A program made the position numbers and the translations under genes. From NCBI RefSeq assembly GCF_900101855.1, contig NZ_FMVC01000003.1:394902-458901 (forward strand): 64,000 nt of DNA, written 5' to 3'. The notes under the pieces are model-generated. The model searched no databases. It was given only the letters and a program-made list of their open reading frames with translations, and was not told the origin of the DNA. Origin of the DNA: Flavobacterium anhuiense (lineage in GTDB: Bacteria > Bacteroidota > Bacteroidia > Flavobacteriales > Flavobacteriaceae). Below, piece after piece: positions 34,514 through 42,352 of this stretch (the first letter of the stretch is position 1; each line of letters starts with the position of its first letter).

Positions 34514-34888
34514 ATGGAAAATTTTAGCACAAATGCAGCTCTAATTACGGCTGTACTTATGAATTATTTTAACGGAATTTATAATGGTGATGTCCCTCTA
34601 CTTCAAAGTGTATTTCATCAAGAAGCGATTATTGGCTTTGATCTTAATGGAGAAACTCATTTTAAAACCGTAAATCAATATTTGGAAGGTGTAAAAAAAC
34701 GTAAAAGTCCACAGGAATTGGGAGAAGAATTCAAAATGAAAATCCTATCTTTAGAAATTATCAATAATACCGCTGTCGCGAAAGTTCAGGTTCCGATATT
34801 CGAGTATAATTATTATGACTTCTTAAGCCTTATCGTTGTTGATGGCAAATGGGTTATCAGTAATAAATTAGCAACTAAAGTAAATTAA
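34514..34888 (+). CDS. NTF2-like (SnoaL/lumazine-binding type) protein
   Basis: 124 residues from the ATG at 34514; the longer frame overlaps the SDR stop. A cone-fold pattern: ALITAVLMNYFNGIYNGDVPLLQSVFHQEA then strands KMKILSLEIINNTAVAKVQVPIFEYNYYDFLSLIVVDGKWVISNK, cited in parts. No signal peptide. Such proteins may be isomerases, dehydratases or ligand binders. Lies between SDR and nitronate monooxygenase. Confidence 0.88.
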   Translation: MENFSTNAALITAVLMNYFNGIYNGDVPLLQSVFHQEAIIGFDLNGETHFKTVNQYLEGVKKRKSPQELGEEFKMKILSLEIINNTAVAKVQVPIFEYNYYDFLSLIVVDGKWVISNKLATKVN

Positions 34889-34894
34889 AATACA

Positions 34895-35962
34895 ATGTGG
34901 AATTCAACCAAAATAACACAGTTACTAGGCATTGAGTATCCAATTTTACAAGGTCCAATGGGCGGTGGTTTTTCAACTGCCGCTCTTTTGGCTTCTGTAA
35001 GCAATGCGGGAGGATTGGGCAGTTACGGTGCTTATACGCTCACGCCAGAAGAAATTCGTGAAGCTGGAAAAGAAATCAAACTCGCTACTTCTAAACCTTA
35101 TAATATCAATTTATGGGTTAATGATGTCGATAAAAGCCTTTTAAATTATCCTTCAGAAAAACTAGAAAAGATAAAACTGCTTTTTAAACCTTATTTTGAT
35201 GAATTAGGGATTCCGCTTCCCGATTTATCTTCTGATATTCCTTCTAAATTTGAAAAACAAGTTGAAGTTTTATTCGAACTCAAACCAGCCGTCTTTAGTT
35301 TCATTTTCGGAATTCCGTCGAAAGAAATACTTCTAGAAAGCCGAAAGTTGGGAATAAAAACTATTGGCGCTGCAACCACTTTAGAAGAAGCACTTGCACT
35401 AGAAGATGCCGAAGTCGATGCTATTATTGCCGCAGGATTTGAAGCTGGCGGCCATAGACCATCTTTCCTAAAACCTGCACAAGATTCTTTTACAGGATTA
35501 TTTACCCTTGTACAACAATTAAAAGCTAAAACCAAAACGCCAATTATTGCTGCAGGCGGAATTATTGATGCAAAAGGCATAAAAGCTGCTATGGCTTTAG
35601 GTGCCGATGCTGTGCAATTGGGAACTGCTTTTATGGTTACCGATGAATCTGGCGCGGCTCCCATTCACAAAGAAATGCTTTTTTCAAACCCAAACACTCC
35701 AACAACAGTTTCGAAATCACTAACAGGAAGAATGGGCAGAATGATAAGTAATACCATTTCTGATGCTGTTCCTTTTGAAACTGAAGTATTGCCTTTTCCG
35801 CTTCAGACCAAATTAATTGCACCTTTAAAAGTAGCCGCGCTCGCGCAAGGAAGAACTGATATGGTTAGTTTTTGGTCTGGACAAAATACAAGTAATTTAA
35901 AACATCATAAAGCAAGCGAGTTAATGCAGGCTTTAATTGCTGAAATATCTGCCTTGCTGTAG
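34895..35962 (+). CDS. Nitronate monooxygenase-like FMN enzyme
   Basis: 355 residues. TIM barrel of the NMO/2-nitropropane dioxygenase family: PILQGPMGGGFSTAALLASVSNAGGLG at the start, catalytic His in AGFEAGGHRPSF, FMN phosphate site in AAGGIIDAKGIKAAMALGADAVQLGTAFM (both shown within family-sized pieces). It oxidises alkyl nitronates such as propionate 3-nitronate; some family members are FMN quinone reductases. It ends the yceI operon, followed by repeats. Confidence 0.93.
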   Translation: MWNSTKITQLLGIEYPILQGPMGGGFSTAALLASVSNAGGLGSYGAYTLTPEEIREAGKEIKLATSKPYNINLWVNDVDKSLLNYPSEKLEKIKLLFKPYFDELGIPLPDLSSDIPSKFEKQVEVLFELKPAVFSFIFGIPSKEILLESRKLGIKTIGAATTLEEALALEDAEVDAIIAAGFEAGGHRPSFLKPAQDSFTGLFTLVQQLKAKTKTPIIAAGGIIDAKGIKAAMALGADAVQLGTAFMVTDESGAAPIHKEMLFSNPNTPTTVSKSLTGRMGRMISNTISDAVPFETEVLPFPLQTKLIAPLKVAALAQGRTDMVSFWSGQNTSNLKHHKASELMQALIAEISALL

Positions 35963-35969
35963 TTTTTTA

Positions 35970-36320
35970 CCGCAATCCCGATAGCAATCGGGAGCTAAGT
36001 TTTTTTGCTTTAGATTATGTTTTTAAGTTCGCAAAGCATTGTATTTATAATCTCGCAAAGTCGCAGAGTAGCAAAGGATTTTATTTTTAAGCCACAGATT
36101 ATTGTGATTAAAGGAATTTGTCTCTCGCAGATTTAGCAGATTTAACAGATTTTTTTCATATTTAAAAATATAATCTGCTCAATCTGCCAAATCTGCGAGA
36201 AATAAAGAAAACTTTGCGACTCTGCTACTTTGCGAGATTAAAAATCATAATATTTTCACACAAAGCTTTGCGAACTTAAAATCTCTAAGCATTTATATAA
36301 AAAAGATCCTTGCGCTCTTT
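35970..36320. repeat. Intergenic repeat block with nested inverted repeats
   Basis: Contains CCCGATAGCAATCGGG, then CGCAAAGTCGCAGAGTAGC and its inverted form (GACTCTGCTACTTTGCGAG) on the other side, and CTCGCAGATTTAGCAGATT against AATCTGCCAAATCTGCGAG in the centre. The block therefore folds as a large imperfect palindrome. No ORF or transposase. Related units lie at 25975-26310, 38895-38925, 41553-41765 and 42237-42321. Confidence 0.65.
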
Positions 36321-36348
36321 GCGGTTAAAAAACACCACCCAACATCCC

Positions 36349-36422
36349 GTCCATTTCACCCCGAAGTTTGTCCGCTTCAACATATTTTCGATTTCGATTT
36401 TAAGGCTTTCAACGCACCTTTG
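36349..36422 (+). promoter_or_regulatory. Tandem LytTR-type operator and promoter (copy A)
   Basis: GTCCATTTCACC (36349-36360) and GTCCGCTTCAAC (36370-36381) are direct repeats 21 bp apart, ending 33 bp before CACCTTTG (36415-36422), a degenerate -7 box. The same two-site operator with the same spacings is found before the genes at 40425-41417 and 42353-43660. A 21-bp direct repeat is the hallmark of LytTR binding, and a LytTR regulator lies 0.6 kb downstream. Confidence 0.75.
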
Positions 36423-36452
36423 TACCGTTAAATAACTTTAAATATCAAAATC

Positions 36453-36848
36453 ATGAACTCAAAAACAACAAAAATTATCTATTGGACAGGCGCAGTATTA
36501 ACTTCTTTATGGTTTGGCGCAAGCGGTTTCTTCGAACTAACAAATAATCCATTAGTTTGGGGAATTACACAGCAATTGGGTTATCCAGCACATTTTATTT
36601 ATATCCTTGGCGTTTTTAAAGTAGCCGGAGTAATTACACTTTTAATTCCGAACAAATTATTGCGATTGAAAGAATGGGTTTTCGCAGGCGTATTTTTCGA
36701 CATCATTTTTGCTTTCTTTTCAAAAATAGCCGTTTTAGGTTTTGGTGCTGCGACTGATGCAATTGTAGCCTTTATAATGGTAAGCGTAACTTATGCAATG
36801 TATAGAAAATTATATACAGCAACTTACGTTCCTTCAGAAATCAATTAA
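36453..36848 (+). CDS. DoxX-like membrane protein
   Basis: 131 residues with four TM helices (IIYWTGAVLTSLWFGASG, AHFIYILGVFKVAGVITLL, WVFAGVFFDIIFAFFSKIAV, AIVAFIMVSVTYAMYRKLY). Matches DoxX-like family 2 with the LVWGITQQLGYPAHFIYILG stretch, in parts. An inner-membrane protein of unknown detailed role. A terminator follows, so it is a single-gene unit under the tandem operator. Confidence 0.88.
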   Translation: MNSKTTKIIYWTGAVLTSLWFGASGFFELTNNPLVWGITQQLGYPAHFIYILGVFKVAGVITLLIPNKLLRLKEWVFAGVFFDIIFAFFSKIAVLGFGAATDAIVAFIMVSVTYAMYRKLYTATYVPSEIN

Positions 36849-36869
36849 TACAAATTACATTAAAATAAA

Positions 36870-36898
36870 AATGCCTAATTAAGCATTAGGCATTTTAT
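36870..36898 (+). terminator. Rho-independent terminator
   Basis: Stem AATGCCTAAT / ATTAGGCATT with TTTATTATTTT after it, 22 bp past the DoxX stop. Confidence 0.85.
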
Positions 36899-36932
36899 TA
36901 TTTTCTATCTAATCTTTCTTTAATTAATTATC

Positions 36933-37013
36933 ATGAAAAAGATCATCTTAATTCTCTGTTTTATACTTTCAGCTTTGTTCTTTATAAGCTGCTTTATGTT
37001 TCCTGGATTGTAA
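36933..37013 (+). CDS. Very small putative lipoprotein (26 residues)
   Basis: ATG AAA AAG start encodes a charged tip, a hydrophobic segment and a lipobox-like end: MKKIILILCFILSALF then FISC, leaving only FMFPGL after the Cys. This is the shape of a lipoprotein signal with almost no mature part, as in entericidin-like peptides. It lies between two terminators (one before, one after), as expected for a real tiny gene. No clear promoter was seen in the 30 bp between terminator and start, so read-through from the DoxX unit is needed or the gene is not expressed. Confidence 0.45.
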   Translation: MKKIILILCFILSALFFISCFMFPGL

Positions 37014-37017
37014 AATC

Positions 37018-37060
37018 AAACCAATTAGTTTATCTGAAAAAATGATGAATTAATTGGTTT
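37018..37060. terminator. Bidirectional hairpin terminator
   Basis: Perfect 10-bp arms AAACCAATTA (37018-37027) and TAATTGGTTT (37051-37060). It serves the tiny gene on the plus strand and overlaps the stop of the LytTR regulator on the minus strand. Confidence 0.75.
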
Positions 37061-37827
37061 TATCGATTTTCCAGCCAGCTTAAAAATGCCGTTGCTTTTT
37101 CTTTTCCAACCAATAATTTTTCTTCTGTTGGCACACTTAATTTCACAATTATTTTACGAGAAAAATAATGTTCTGCTTCGCGAATCGCCGAAAAATTAAC
37201 CAAATATTGTCTATTGATTCTAAAAAACTGAATTGGCGATAAAAGCTTATGAATTTCATCTAACGACTGCGTTAACGGGTATTCGTTTTTATCTAAGGTC
37301 ATAATTGTCGGCATTTCGTTTTTGATATAAAAAAACGCAATATTCTCCGTTAAAACCGTTTGGTATTTATTGTTTTTGAAAACCAAAAAACTGCTTTTCC
37401 CTTTGTTTTCTCCATTTCGCGTTAGCAAATAATCAAAATCGGGCATTGCTTTTTTATTTCTTTGGAAGAAGTTTTTCAGTTCTCCTGCTTTCTTTAAGGC
37501 TTGCGAAATGCTTTCTCTGGAAAATGGCTTTAGAACATAATCAATTCCGTTTGATTTAAAGGCTTCAATCGCATAATCATCAAAAGCAGTGCAGAAAATA
37601 ACAGGCGACAAAACCTCAACATTTTTAAAAATCTCAAAACATTGGCCGTCTGCGAGCTGTATATCCATAAAAATCAAATCGGGCTGATCGTTTTCTGAAA
37701 GATAATCCACCGCCCCGTCAATGCTTTGTATATAAGACAAAATCTGAACATCAAGTCTGATGCTCAGAATAAGTTGGCCAAGAGCTTTGGCAGTTTTTAC
37801 TTCATCTTCAATTATTATGATAGTCAT
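37060..37827 (-). CDS. LytTR-family response regulator
   Basis: 255 residues from the ATG at 37827 (a TTG two codons earlier is less likely). REC domain: EDEVK, phosphoacceptor in LIFMDIQLADG, IFCTAFDDYA, VLKPFS. LytTR domain at the C-terminus with NIAFFYIKNEMPTIM, YPLTQSLDEIHKLL and FFRINRQYLV. Start overlaps the kinase stop by 20 bp. It is the natural candidate to bind the three tandem operators at 36349, 41503 and 43745. Confidence 0.95.
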   Translation of the reverse strand: MTIIIIEDEVKTAKALGQLILSIRLDVQILSYIQSIDGAVDYLSENDQPDLIFMDIQLADGQCFEIFKNVEVLSPVIFCTAFDDYAIEAFKSNGIDYVLKPFSRESISQALKKAGELKNFFQRNKKAMPDFDYLLTRNGENKGKSSFLVFKNNKYQTVLTENIAFFYIKNEMPTIMTLDKNEYPLTQSLDEIHKLLSPIQFFRINRQYLVNFSAIREAEHYFSRKIIVKLSVPTEEKLLVGKEKATAFLSWLENR

Positions 37828-38824
37828 AATCAAGTGGTATTTTTACTTTAAAGGTAGTTTCGTCTTTGTCAATTTCAATTTCTTTATGAATCAGGTGCAT
37901 AAAACGCTGGTTGATATTATCTAAACCAACACCTGTAGACACAGCGCCTCTTTTGAGCTGAATCTTATTTTCGACCACTAAAAACTCATTTTCTGTATAG
38001 AGTTTTATTTTCAACGGCTTATCTAAAGAAACGACATTGTGTTTGATGCAGTTTTCAATTAACAATTGCAATGTGAAAGGCGGAATCGCCGAATCGTACT
38101 GTTTTGGATTTACTTGATTTTCTAAAACAAATCCGTCTTCAAAACGCGCTTTCAGCAGATAAACATACGAATCTAAAATTTGTAGTTCTTCGCTTAGCGG
38201 AATCAAATCCATTTTTCGGCTTTCGAGAGTAAAACGGTAAAAATCAGATAGTTTCAAAATAAAATCAGAACTCTGCGGATCTTGAATATCAACCATAGAT
38301 TTTAGCGTATTCAAACTATTGAACAAAAAATGCGGATTGACCTGCTGTTTCAATAATTCGTATTGAGCTCCTAGATTTACTGCTTTGGTACGTTCTAGTT
38401 CGACTCCCATTTGCTGGGTTTGATAGTTCTGAAAAAGCAGATGCAAGAACATATACACAATCAGATTGATCAAAACTCCGCGAAGTTCGAACATAATCGG
38501 CGCATCCATTTTTGAAACCTGAAACAATTCTTGATGTGCAATTACCAGAATCACCATCAAGACAATCCCAAGAATAACACTCAATAAAAGTTTCCAGTTA
38601 AACAGACTTTTATTGGCATGATTAGCAGAAAATTTGGGTAAACTGTAGATGTTGTAATACCATATAAAAAGAGAAAACAACAGCGTAATCGAAGAATTTA
38701 TAATAAGATCTCCAGGTGTAGAATCGGCATCAAATAATTTGGGTATCGAAGCCATAACTGCCAAGGCAATCGAGCTTCCCCAAATGACTTTGAGCGAAAC
38801 CTGAAAACGTTTTTGTTTTTCCAT
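37808..38824 (-). CDS. LytS-type sensor histidine kinase
   Basis: 338 residues. Four TM helices in the first ~130 residues (SLKVIWGSSIALAVMASI, LIINSSITLLFSLFIWYYN, LLLSVILGIVLMVILVIA, GVLINLIVYMFLHLLF), then a short coiled segment and the catalytic part: QVNPHFLFNSLNTL (phospho-His), QLLIENCIKHN and STGVGLDNINQRF. The signal is unknown; no extracellular domain of size. Overlaps the regulator gene. Confidence 0.94.
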   Translation of the reverse strand: MEKQKRFQVSLKVIWGSSIALAVMASIPKLFDADSTPGDLIINSSITLLFSLFIWYYNIYSLPKFSANHANKSLFNWKLLLSVILGIVLMVILVIAHQELFQVSKMDAPIMFELRGVLINLIVYMFLHLLFQNYQTQQMGVELERTKAVNLGAQYELLKQQVNPHFLFNSLNTLKSMVDIQDPQSSDFILKLSDFYRFTLESRKMDLIPLSEELQILDSYVYLLKARFEDGFVLENQVNPKQYDSAIPPFTLQLLIENCIKHNVVSLDKPLKIKLYTENEFLVVENKIQLKRGAVSTGVGLDNINQRFMHLIHKEIEIDKDETTFKVKIPLDYDYHNN

Positions 38825-38958
38825 AATTGAAGTTTGTTTTTTTGATCTTACTCTGTCAAAGATAGGTTTATTTTGAAAAATTAAATTAGATTTTTACTCT
38901 CGCAGATTTTGCAGATTTAGGAGTTTTTTTTTTGGAAAACCAACGTTACACATTTAGT

Positions 38959-39062
38959 TTGTCATTTCGACGAAGGAGAAATCTCCACAAGTAACTCCAT
39001 ACAGAATGTCGCCTATCTTTGTAGAGCTTCTTACGGAGATTTCTCCTTCTTCGAAATGACAA
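38959..39062. repeat. Large inverted repeat with 28-bp arms
   Basis: Arms at 38959-38986 and 39035-39062 match over 28 bp with one mismatch (core GTCATTTCGA, GGAGAAATCTCC). The 48-bp middle is not repetitive. It lies between the kinase promoter side and the stop of the exported protein on the minus strand, and may be transcribed as a long hairpin. It resembles a common Bacteroidota palindromic repeat. No ORF. Confidence 0.75.
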
Positions 39063-39073
39063 CTAAGGTGACC

Positions 39074-39805
39074 CTAAGCACGTTTCACCCCAAGAATAGC
39101 ACCCGATTTTATATCTTGAACAAAGCCAATAATTTCAAAATCTTGCGTATTAAAATTCTTAGGCAAAGTGATTGTCGAGTTTCCTTTTGCTACTTTCAAA
39201 TCGATAGTTTGCAAACGCTGTACAATTTGGTAATGTGATAAAACGCGATGCGCATTTTCTCCTCGCTTTACATTGCTTTTAGCCGATTTTTGAACTACTG
39301 CAATAAGCAAATGACTGTTTTTAAAAGTACCATTAATACTGTAATTCAGCGACAATTTATCATTTTGCTGTTTGGTTTCTAAAGACAAATCAACCGCAGC
39401 GGGTTTAGAAAGCGCCAATTTTATTCCGTTTCTAAGACTTGTTTCCTGAGAACCTATATAATCTGTTTTTCCGTTAATGATTACTTGAGGAGTATAAATC
39501 GGTTCTTTTCCTAGAAATTGAGCGTAATCGTATTGTCTTTTGGTGAAATCAGCATTACTGAAAATATCTTTCCAACCCTGTTTATCCCAATAATCAACAT
39601 GATACGCCAATACATAAACATTCTTATCCTTGTATTCATTTTGAATTTTCCCCAGCAATTCATCCGCTGGCGGACAGCTTGAACATCCTTCTGAAGTATA
39701 TAATTCTAAAAGTGCAAAACCTTTTGAATTGTTTTGGCTGAATATGCTATTTCCAATCAGAAGAAACAGCATTATAAAGCCACTTAATAATTTTATCTTT
39801 TTCAT
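39074..39805 (-). CDS. Exported DUF1223 thioredoxin-like protein
   Basis: 243 residues from the ATG at 39805, preferred over the ATG three codons earlier because MKKIKLLSGFIMLFLLIG begins a normal signal peptide. Core: LLELYTSEGCSSCPPADELLGKI, a CSSC redox-type motif typical of DUF1223, followed by VLAYHVDYWDKQGWKD and QVIINGKTDYIGSQ, which complete a thioredoxin fold. Probably periplasmic; thiol-disulfide activity is likely but unproven. Stress-themed neighbours (Ohr) fit. Confidence 0.92.
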   Translation of the reverse strand: MKKIKLLSGFIMLFLLIGNSIFSQNNSKGFALLELYTSEGCSSCPPADELLGKIQNEYKDKNVYVLAYHVDYWDKQGWKDIFSNADFTKRQYDYAQFLGKEPIYTPQVIINGKTDYIGSQETSLRNGIKLALSKPAAVDLSLETKQQNDKLSLNYSINGTFKNSHLLIAVVQKSAKSNVKRGENAHRVLSHYQIVQRLQTIDLKVAKGNSTITLPKNFNTQDFEIIGFVQDIKSGAILGVKRA

Positions 39806-39818
39806 AATTCTCATTTGT

Positions 39819-39853
39819 TAAACCTGACAGGTTTTTAAAACCCGTCAGGTTTG
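39819..39853. repeat. Palindromic repeat, probable terminator of ohr
   Basis: AACCTGACAGGTTTT and AAAACCCGTCAGGTT form 15-bp arms with one mismatch and a 1-nt loop. It lies after the ohr stop on the minus strand and before the DUF1223 start. It has the form of a common dispersed palindrome in this group. Confidence 0.6.
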
Positions 39854-39911
39854 TTAAGAGTAGAGTTTTCAGGTCAACTCATAACTCATAATTCATAATT
39901 TAAAACTCTTT

Positions 39912-40322
39912 TTAAAGAATATTAATCTCAACGTTTATATTTCCTCTAGTTGCTTTAGAATACGGACAAGTCTGATGCGCTTGAGCAGCCAAAGCTTCTG
40001 CAGTCTGAATATCAATTCCTGGAAGGCTGATATTTAATCTTGCCTGAAGAGAATATTCACCATTTGTTACACATAAATCAACCTCAGCGTCTACCGCAGT
40101 TTCAGCCGGAAGTCTAACTCCCAGTTTAGAAGCAGCAATTCCAAGTGCTCCAATAAAACAAGCCGACCATCCCGCTGCAAATAACTGTTCTGGATTTGTT
40201 CCAGGACGTGAAGATCCCGGTGTGCTTAATTTGATATTCAATTGTTCATCTGAACTTTGAGAAGCTCCTTCTCTACCCCCTGTTGTGTGTGTTTTTCCTG
40301 TGTATAAAACTTTTGTTTCCAT
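39912..40322 (-). CDS. ohr: Organic hydroperoxide resistance protein (Ohr)
   Basis: 136 residues. HTTGGREGASQSSD near the start contains the conserved Arg, TNPEQLFAAGWSACFIGALG the peroxidatic Cys and Glu, and HQTCPYSKATRGNI the resolving Cys. This is the Ohr subfamily of OsmC, which reduces organic hydroperoxides with lipoylated partners. Cytoplasmic homodimer. No OhrR repressor lies alongside. Confidence 0.95.
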   Translation of the reverse strand: METKVLYTGKTHTTGGREGASQSSDEQLNIKLSTPGSSRPGTNPEQLFAAGWSACFIGALGIAASKLGVRLPAETAVDAEVDLCVTNGEYSLQARLNISLPGIDIQTAEALAAQAHQTCPYSKATRGNINVEINIL

Positions 40323-40424
40323 GATAATTTTAGATTTTAGATTGTTGATTTTAGATTATTTAAAAATTAATATTTATTGATTCTTGATATTGATATTGGA
40401 ATTTGGAAATTTAAAAATTGGAAT

Positions 40425-41417
40425 TTATTTCAGGTTCGCTACATCAATTATCGCCTGAGCAAACGCTTTTGGATCTTCTTGCGGAACGTTATGTCCGATG
40501 CCTTTTAAAATTCTGTGTTCGTATTTTCCCGTGAATTTGTTTGCGTAGGCTTTTCCATCGGCGAAAGCGCCATCAAAATCACTTCCTATTGTAATAGTCG
40601 GAACTTTAATTTCTGGTTTTGCTGCCAAACGTTTTTCTAGATTATCGTATTTTGCTTCTCCTGCTTCAAGAGATTGTCTCCATCTGTAATTGTGAATCAC
40701 GATAGCCACATGATCTGGATTATCAAAAGACTGAGCCGTTTGATCGTAAGTAGCTTTGTCGAAGTTCCATAACGGAGAAGCGATTTTCCAGATCAGTTTA
40801 TTAAAATCATAAGTGTTTTGTGTGTAACCTTGTTTTCCTCTTTCGGTTGCGAAATAATATTGGTACCACCATCCTAACTCAGCTGTTGGAGGAAGCGGTT
40901 TTAAATTTGCTTCTAAATTCACCACCAAATAACCACTTACAGAAACCAAACCTTTTACGCGCTCTGGCCAAAGTGCTGACATTACAACTGCTGTTCTTGC
41001 TCCCCAATCAAAACCTCCAATTACAGCTTTATCTATTTTTAGCGCATCCATAAAAGCGATAATATCACTTGCTAAAGCTGCCTGCTGACCGTTTCTGAAA
41101 GTATCTTTGGAAAGGAAAGTTGTAGTTCCAAATCCTCTTAAATACGGGGTAAAAACGTGATATCCTTTTGAAACCAAAATCGGAACGACTTCGTTATAAC
41201 TATGAATATCGTATGGCCAACCATGAAGTAAAATTACTGGCGTTCCGTTTGACGGACCTGCTTCAGTGTAACCCACGTTTAATAATCCGGCGTTGATTTG
41301 TTTTAATGTTCCTAAAGAACTACTTACTTCGATTGTTTTTTTCTGTGAAGTCTGTGCTTGAGTGAAAGCTGCATTCATAAAAAAAATAGCGATTAGAATA
41401 TTGGATAGTGTTTTCAT
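40425..41417 (-). CDS. Exported alpha/beta hydrolase, epoxide-hydrolase/dehalogenase type
   Basis: 330 residues, signal peptide to AQAQ (about residue 22). The nucleophile elbow is GGFDWGART, with Asp rather than Ser, so it belongs to the epoxide hydrolase/haloalkane dehalogenase group. LLHGWPYDIHS gives the oxyanion region and GIGHNVPQE the catalytic His. Being exported, it acts on external substrates in the periplasm. Its promoter carries the tandem LytTR-type operator, and its ORF ends at the ohr-side repeats. Confidence 0.93.
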   Translation of the reverse strand: MKTLSNILIAIFFMNAAFTQAQTSQKKTIEVSSSLGTLKQINAGLLNVGYTEAGPSNGTPVILLHGWPYDIHSYNEVVPILVSKGYHVFTPYLRGFGTTTFLSKDTFRNGQQAALASDIIAFMDALKIDKAVIGGFDWGARTAVVMSALWPERVKGLVSVSGYLVVNLEANLKPLPPTAELGWWYQYYFATERGKQGYTQNTYDFNKLIWKIASPLWNFDKATYDQTAQSFDNPDHVAIVIHNYRWRQSLEAGEAKYDNLEKRLAAKPEIKVPTITIGSDFDGAFADGKAYANKFTGKYEHRILKGIGHNVPQEDPKAFAQAIIDVANLK

Positions 41418-41461
41418 AATTTTTATTTTTTGATTAGTTGATTATCAGTTAATTTCTTCGT

Positions 41462-41535
41462 CAAAGGTATTTTGACAATGCTTGTTTTAAAAGGTAAAAA
41501 AAGGTGAAGTGGACAAAGTTGAGGGTGAAATGGAC
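41462..41535 (-). promoter_or_regulatory. Tandem LytTR-type operator and promoter (copy B)
   Basis: Read on the minus strand: GTCCATTTCACC (41524-41535) and GTCCACTTCACC (41503-41514), 21 bp apart, then 33 bp to TACCTTTG (41462-41469). Serves the exported hydrolase at 40425-41417. Spacing is identical to the copies at 36349 and 43745. Confidence 0.8.
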
Positions 41536-41552
41536 AGGATTCGGGGTCGTGT

Positions 41553-41765
41553 TTTTTTACCGCAAAGCACGCAAAAGTTTTTTGTCTAGATTGCGTTTTA
41601 AGTTCGCAAAGCTTTGCAAATAATACGATGTGAAATTCTCGCAAAGTCGCTAAGTCGCAAAGTTTTAAAAACAAAAGCTTTGTGAACTTAAGGTCTTTAG
41701 ACATTTATCTCAAACAAAACTTAGCGACCTTTGCGAAAAACCTTTGCGCCCTTTGCGTTAAAACT
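41553..41765. repeat. Intergenic CGCAAAG repeat block
   Basis: Repeats of the type CCGCAAAGCACGCAAAAG, AGTTCGCAAAGCTTTGC, CTCGCAAAGTCGCTAAGTCGC and, in inverted sense, CTTAGCGACCTTTGCG and CTTTGCGTTAAAAC. Together they make an imperfect palindrome, as at 35970-36320. No coding ORF; the whole gap 41418-41785 holds only this and the operator. Confidence 0.65.
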
Positions 41766-41785
41766 ATACGCATTTCAACCTGAAA

Positions 41786-42196
41786 CTATTTTTTCATTAC
41801 AAGTATGGGTTTGCCTTTTTCCACTATGTAAGTTGCCAGTTCCGAAGCCTTAAAATTGGTATTATTTTTAGCCGAGTGCACCACACCTGCTGGAATAAAA
41901 AGTACTTCTCCTGCTTTTAGTGTCACTGGTTTTTCTCCTTCAATCTGATATTCCAACGAACCTTCAACAACGTAAATGACTTCTTCGCCTGGGTGAGAGT
42001 GTTTTCCGAAAGCTGAATGCGCTTCAAAATCGATTCGCGCTTGAACCATTTCTTTTCCTGGAGTACTTAGATCATGTTTTTGCAAATCGATGCGTTTTAC
42101 TCCTTGTGCTGCAATCTGATTCGGAACCAAAAAGGCAATGATTCCTAAAACAATAATTGCGATTATAACCCATGTTTTTTGTTTTTTCGTTTCCAT
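41786..42196 (-). CDS. Membrane-anchored cupin protein
   Basis: 136 residues. An N-terminal hydrophobic helix (TWVIIAIIVLGIIAFLVPN) anchors or exports the protein; a cupin barrel follows: SAFGKHSHPGEEVIYVVEGSLEYQI with metal-ligand His-x-His and Glu, and AGEVLFIPAGVVHSAKN with the last His. All four usual cupin ligands are present. Possible dioxygenase or sensor. Between the two exported epoxide-hydrolase-like genes, same strand. Confidence 0.9.
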   Translation of the reverse strand: METKKQKTWVIIAIIVLGIIAFLVPNQIAAQGVKRIDLQKHDLSTPGKEMVQARIDFEAHSAFGKHSHPGEEVIYVVEGSLEYQIEGEKPVTLKAGEVLFIPAGVVHSAKNNTNFKASELATYIVEKGKPILVMKK

Positions 42197-42236
42197 GATT
42201 TTTTATGTTTTTTAGTCTAGTGTATATTTCATTTAT

Positions 42237-42321
42237 TTCACGCAGATTTCAAAAAGATTTGCGCTGATCTGGCAGATTTTTTTTAATTTATATCTGCGTT
42301 AATCTGTAAAATCTGCGTGAA
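42237..42321. repeat. Inverted CACGCAGATTT repeat
   Basis: TTTCACGCAGATTT at the left and AAATCTGCGTGAAA at the right, with TGCGCTGATCTGGCAGATT in between. Same unit family as the AATCTGCGAG repeats at 36120-36200. Located between the epoxide hydrolase and cupin genes; might also end transcription. Confidence 0.6.
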
Positions 42322-42352
42322 ACAACTTTTATTTTTTTCCCTATTTTCTTAA

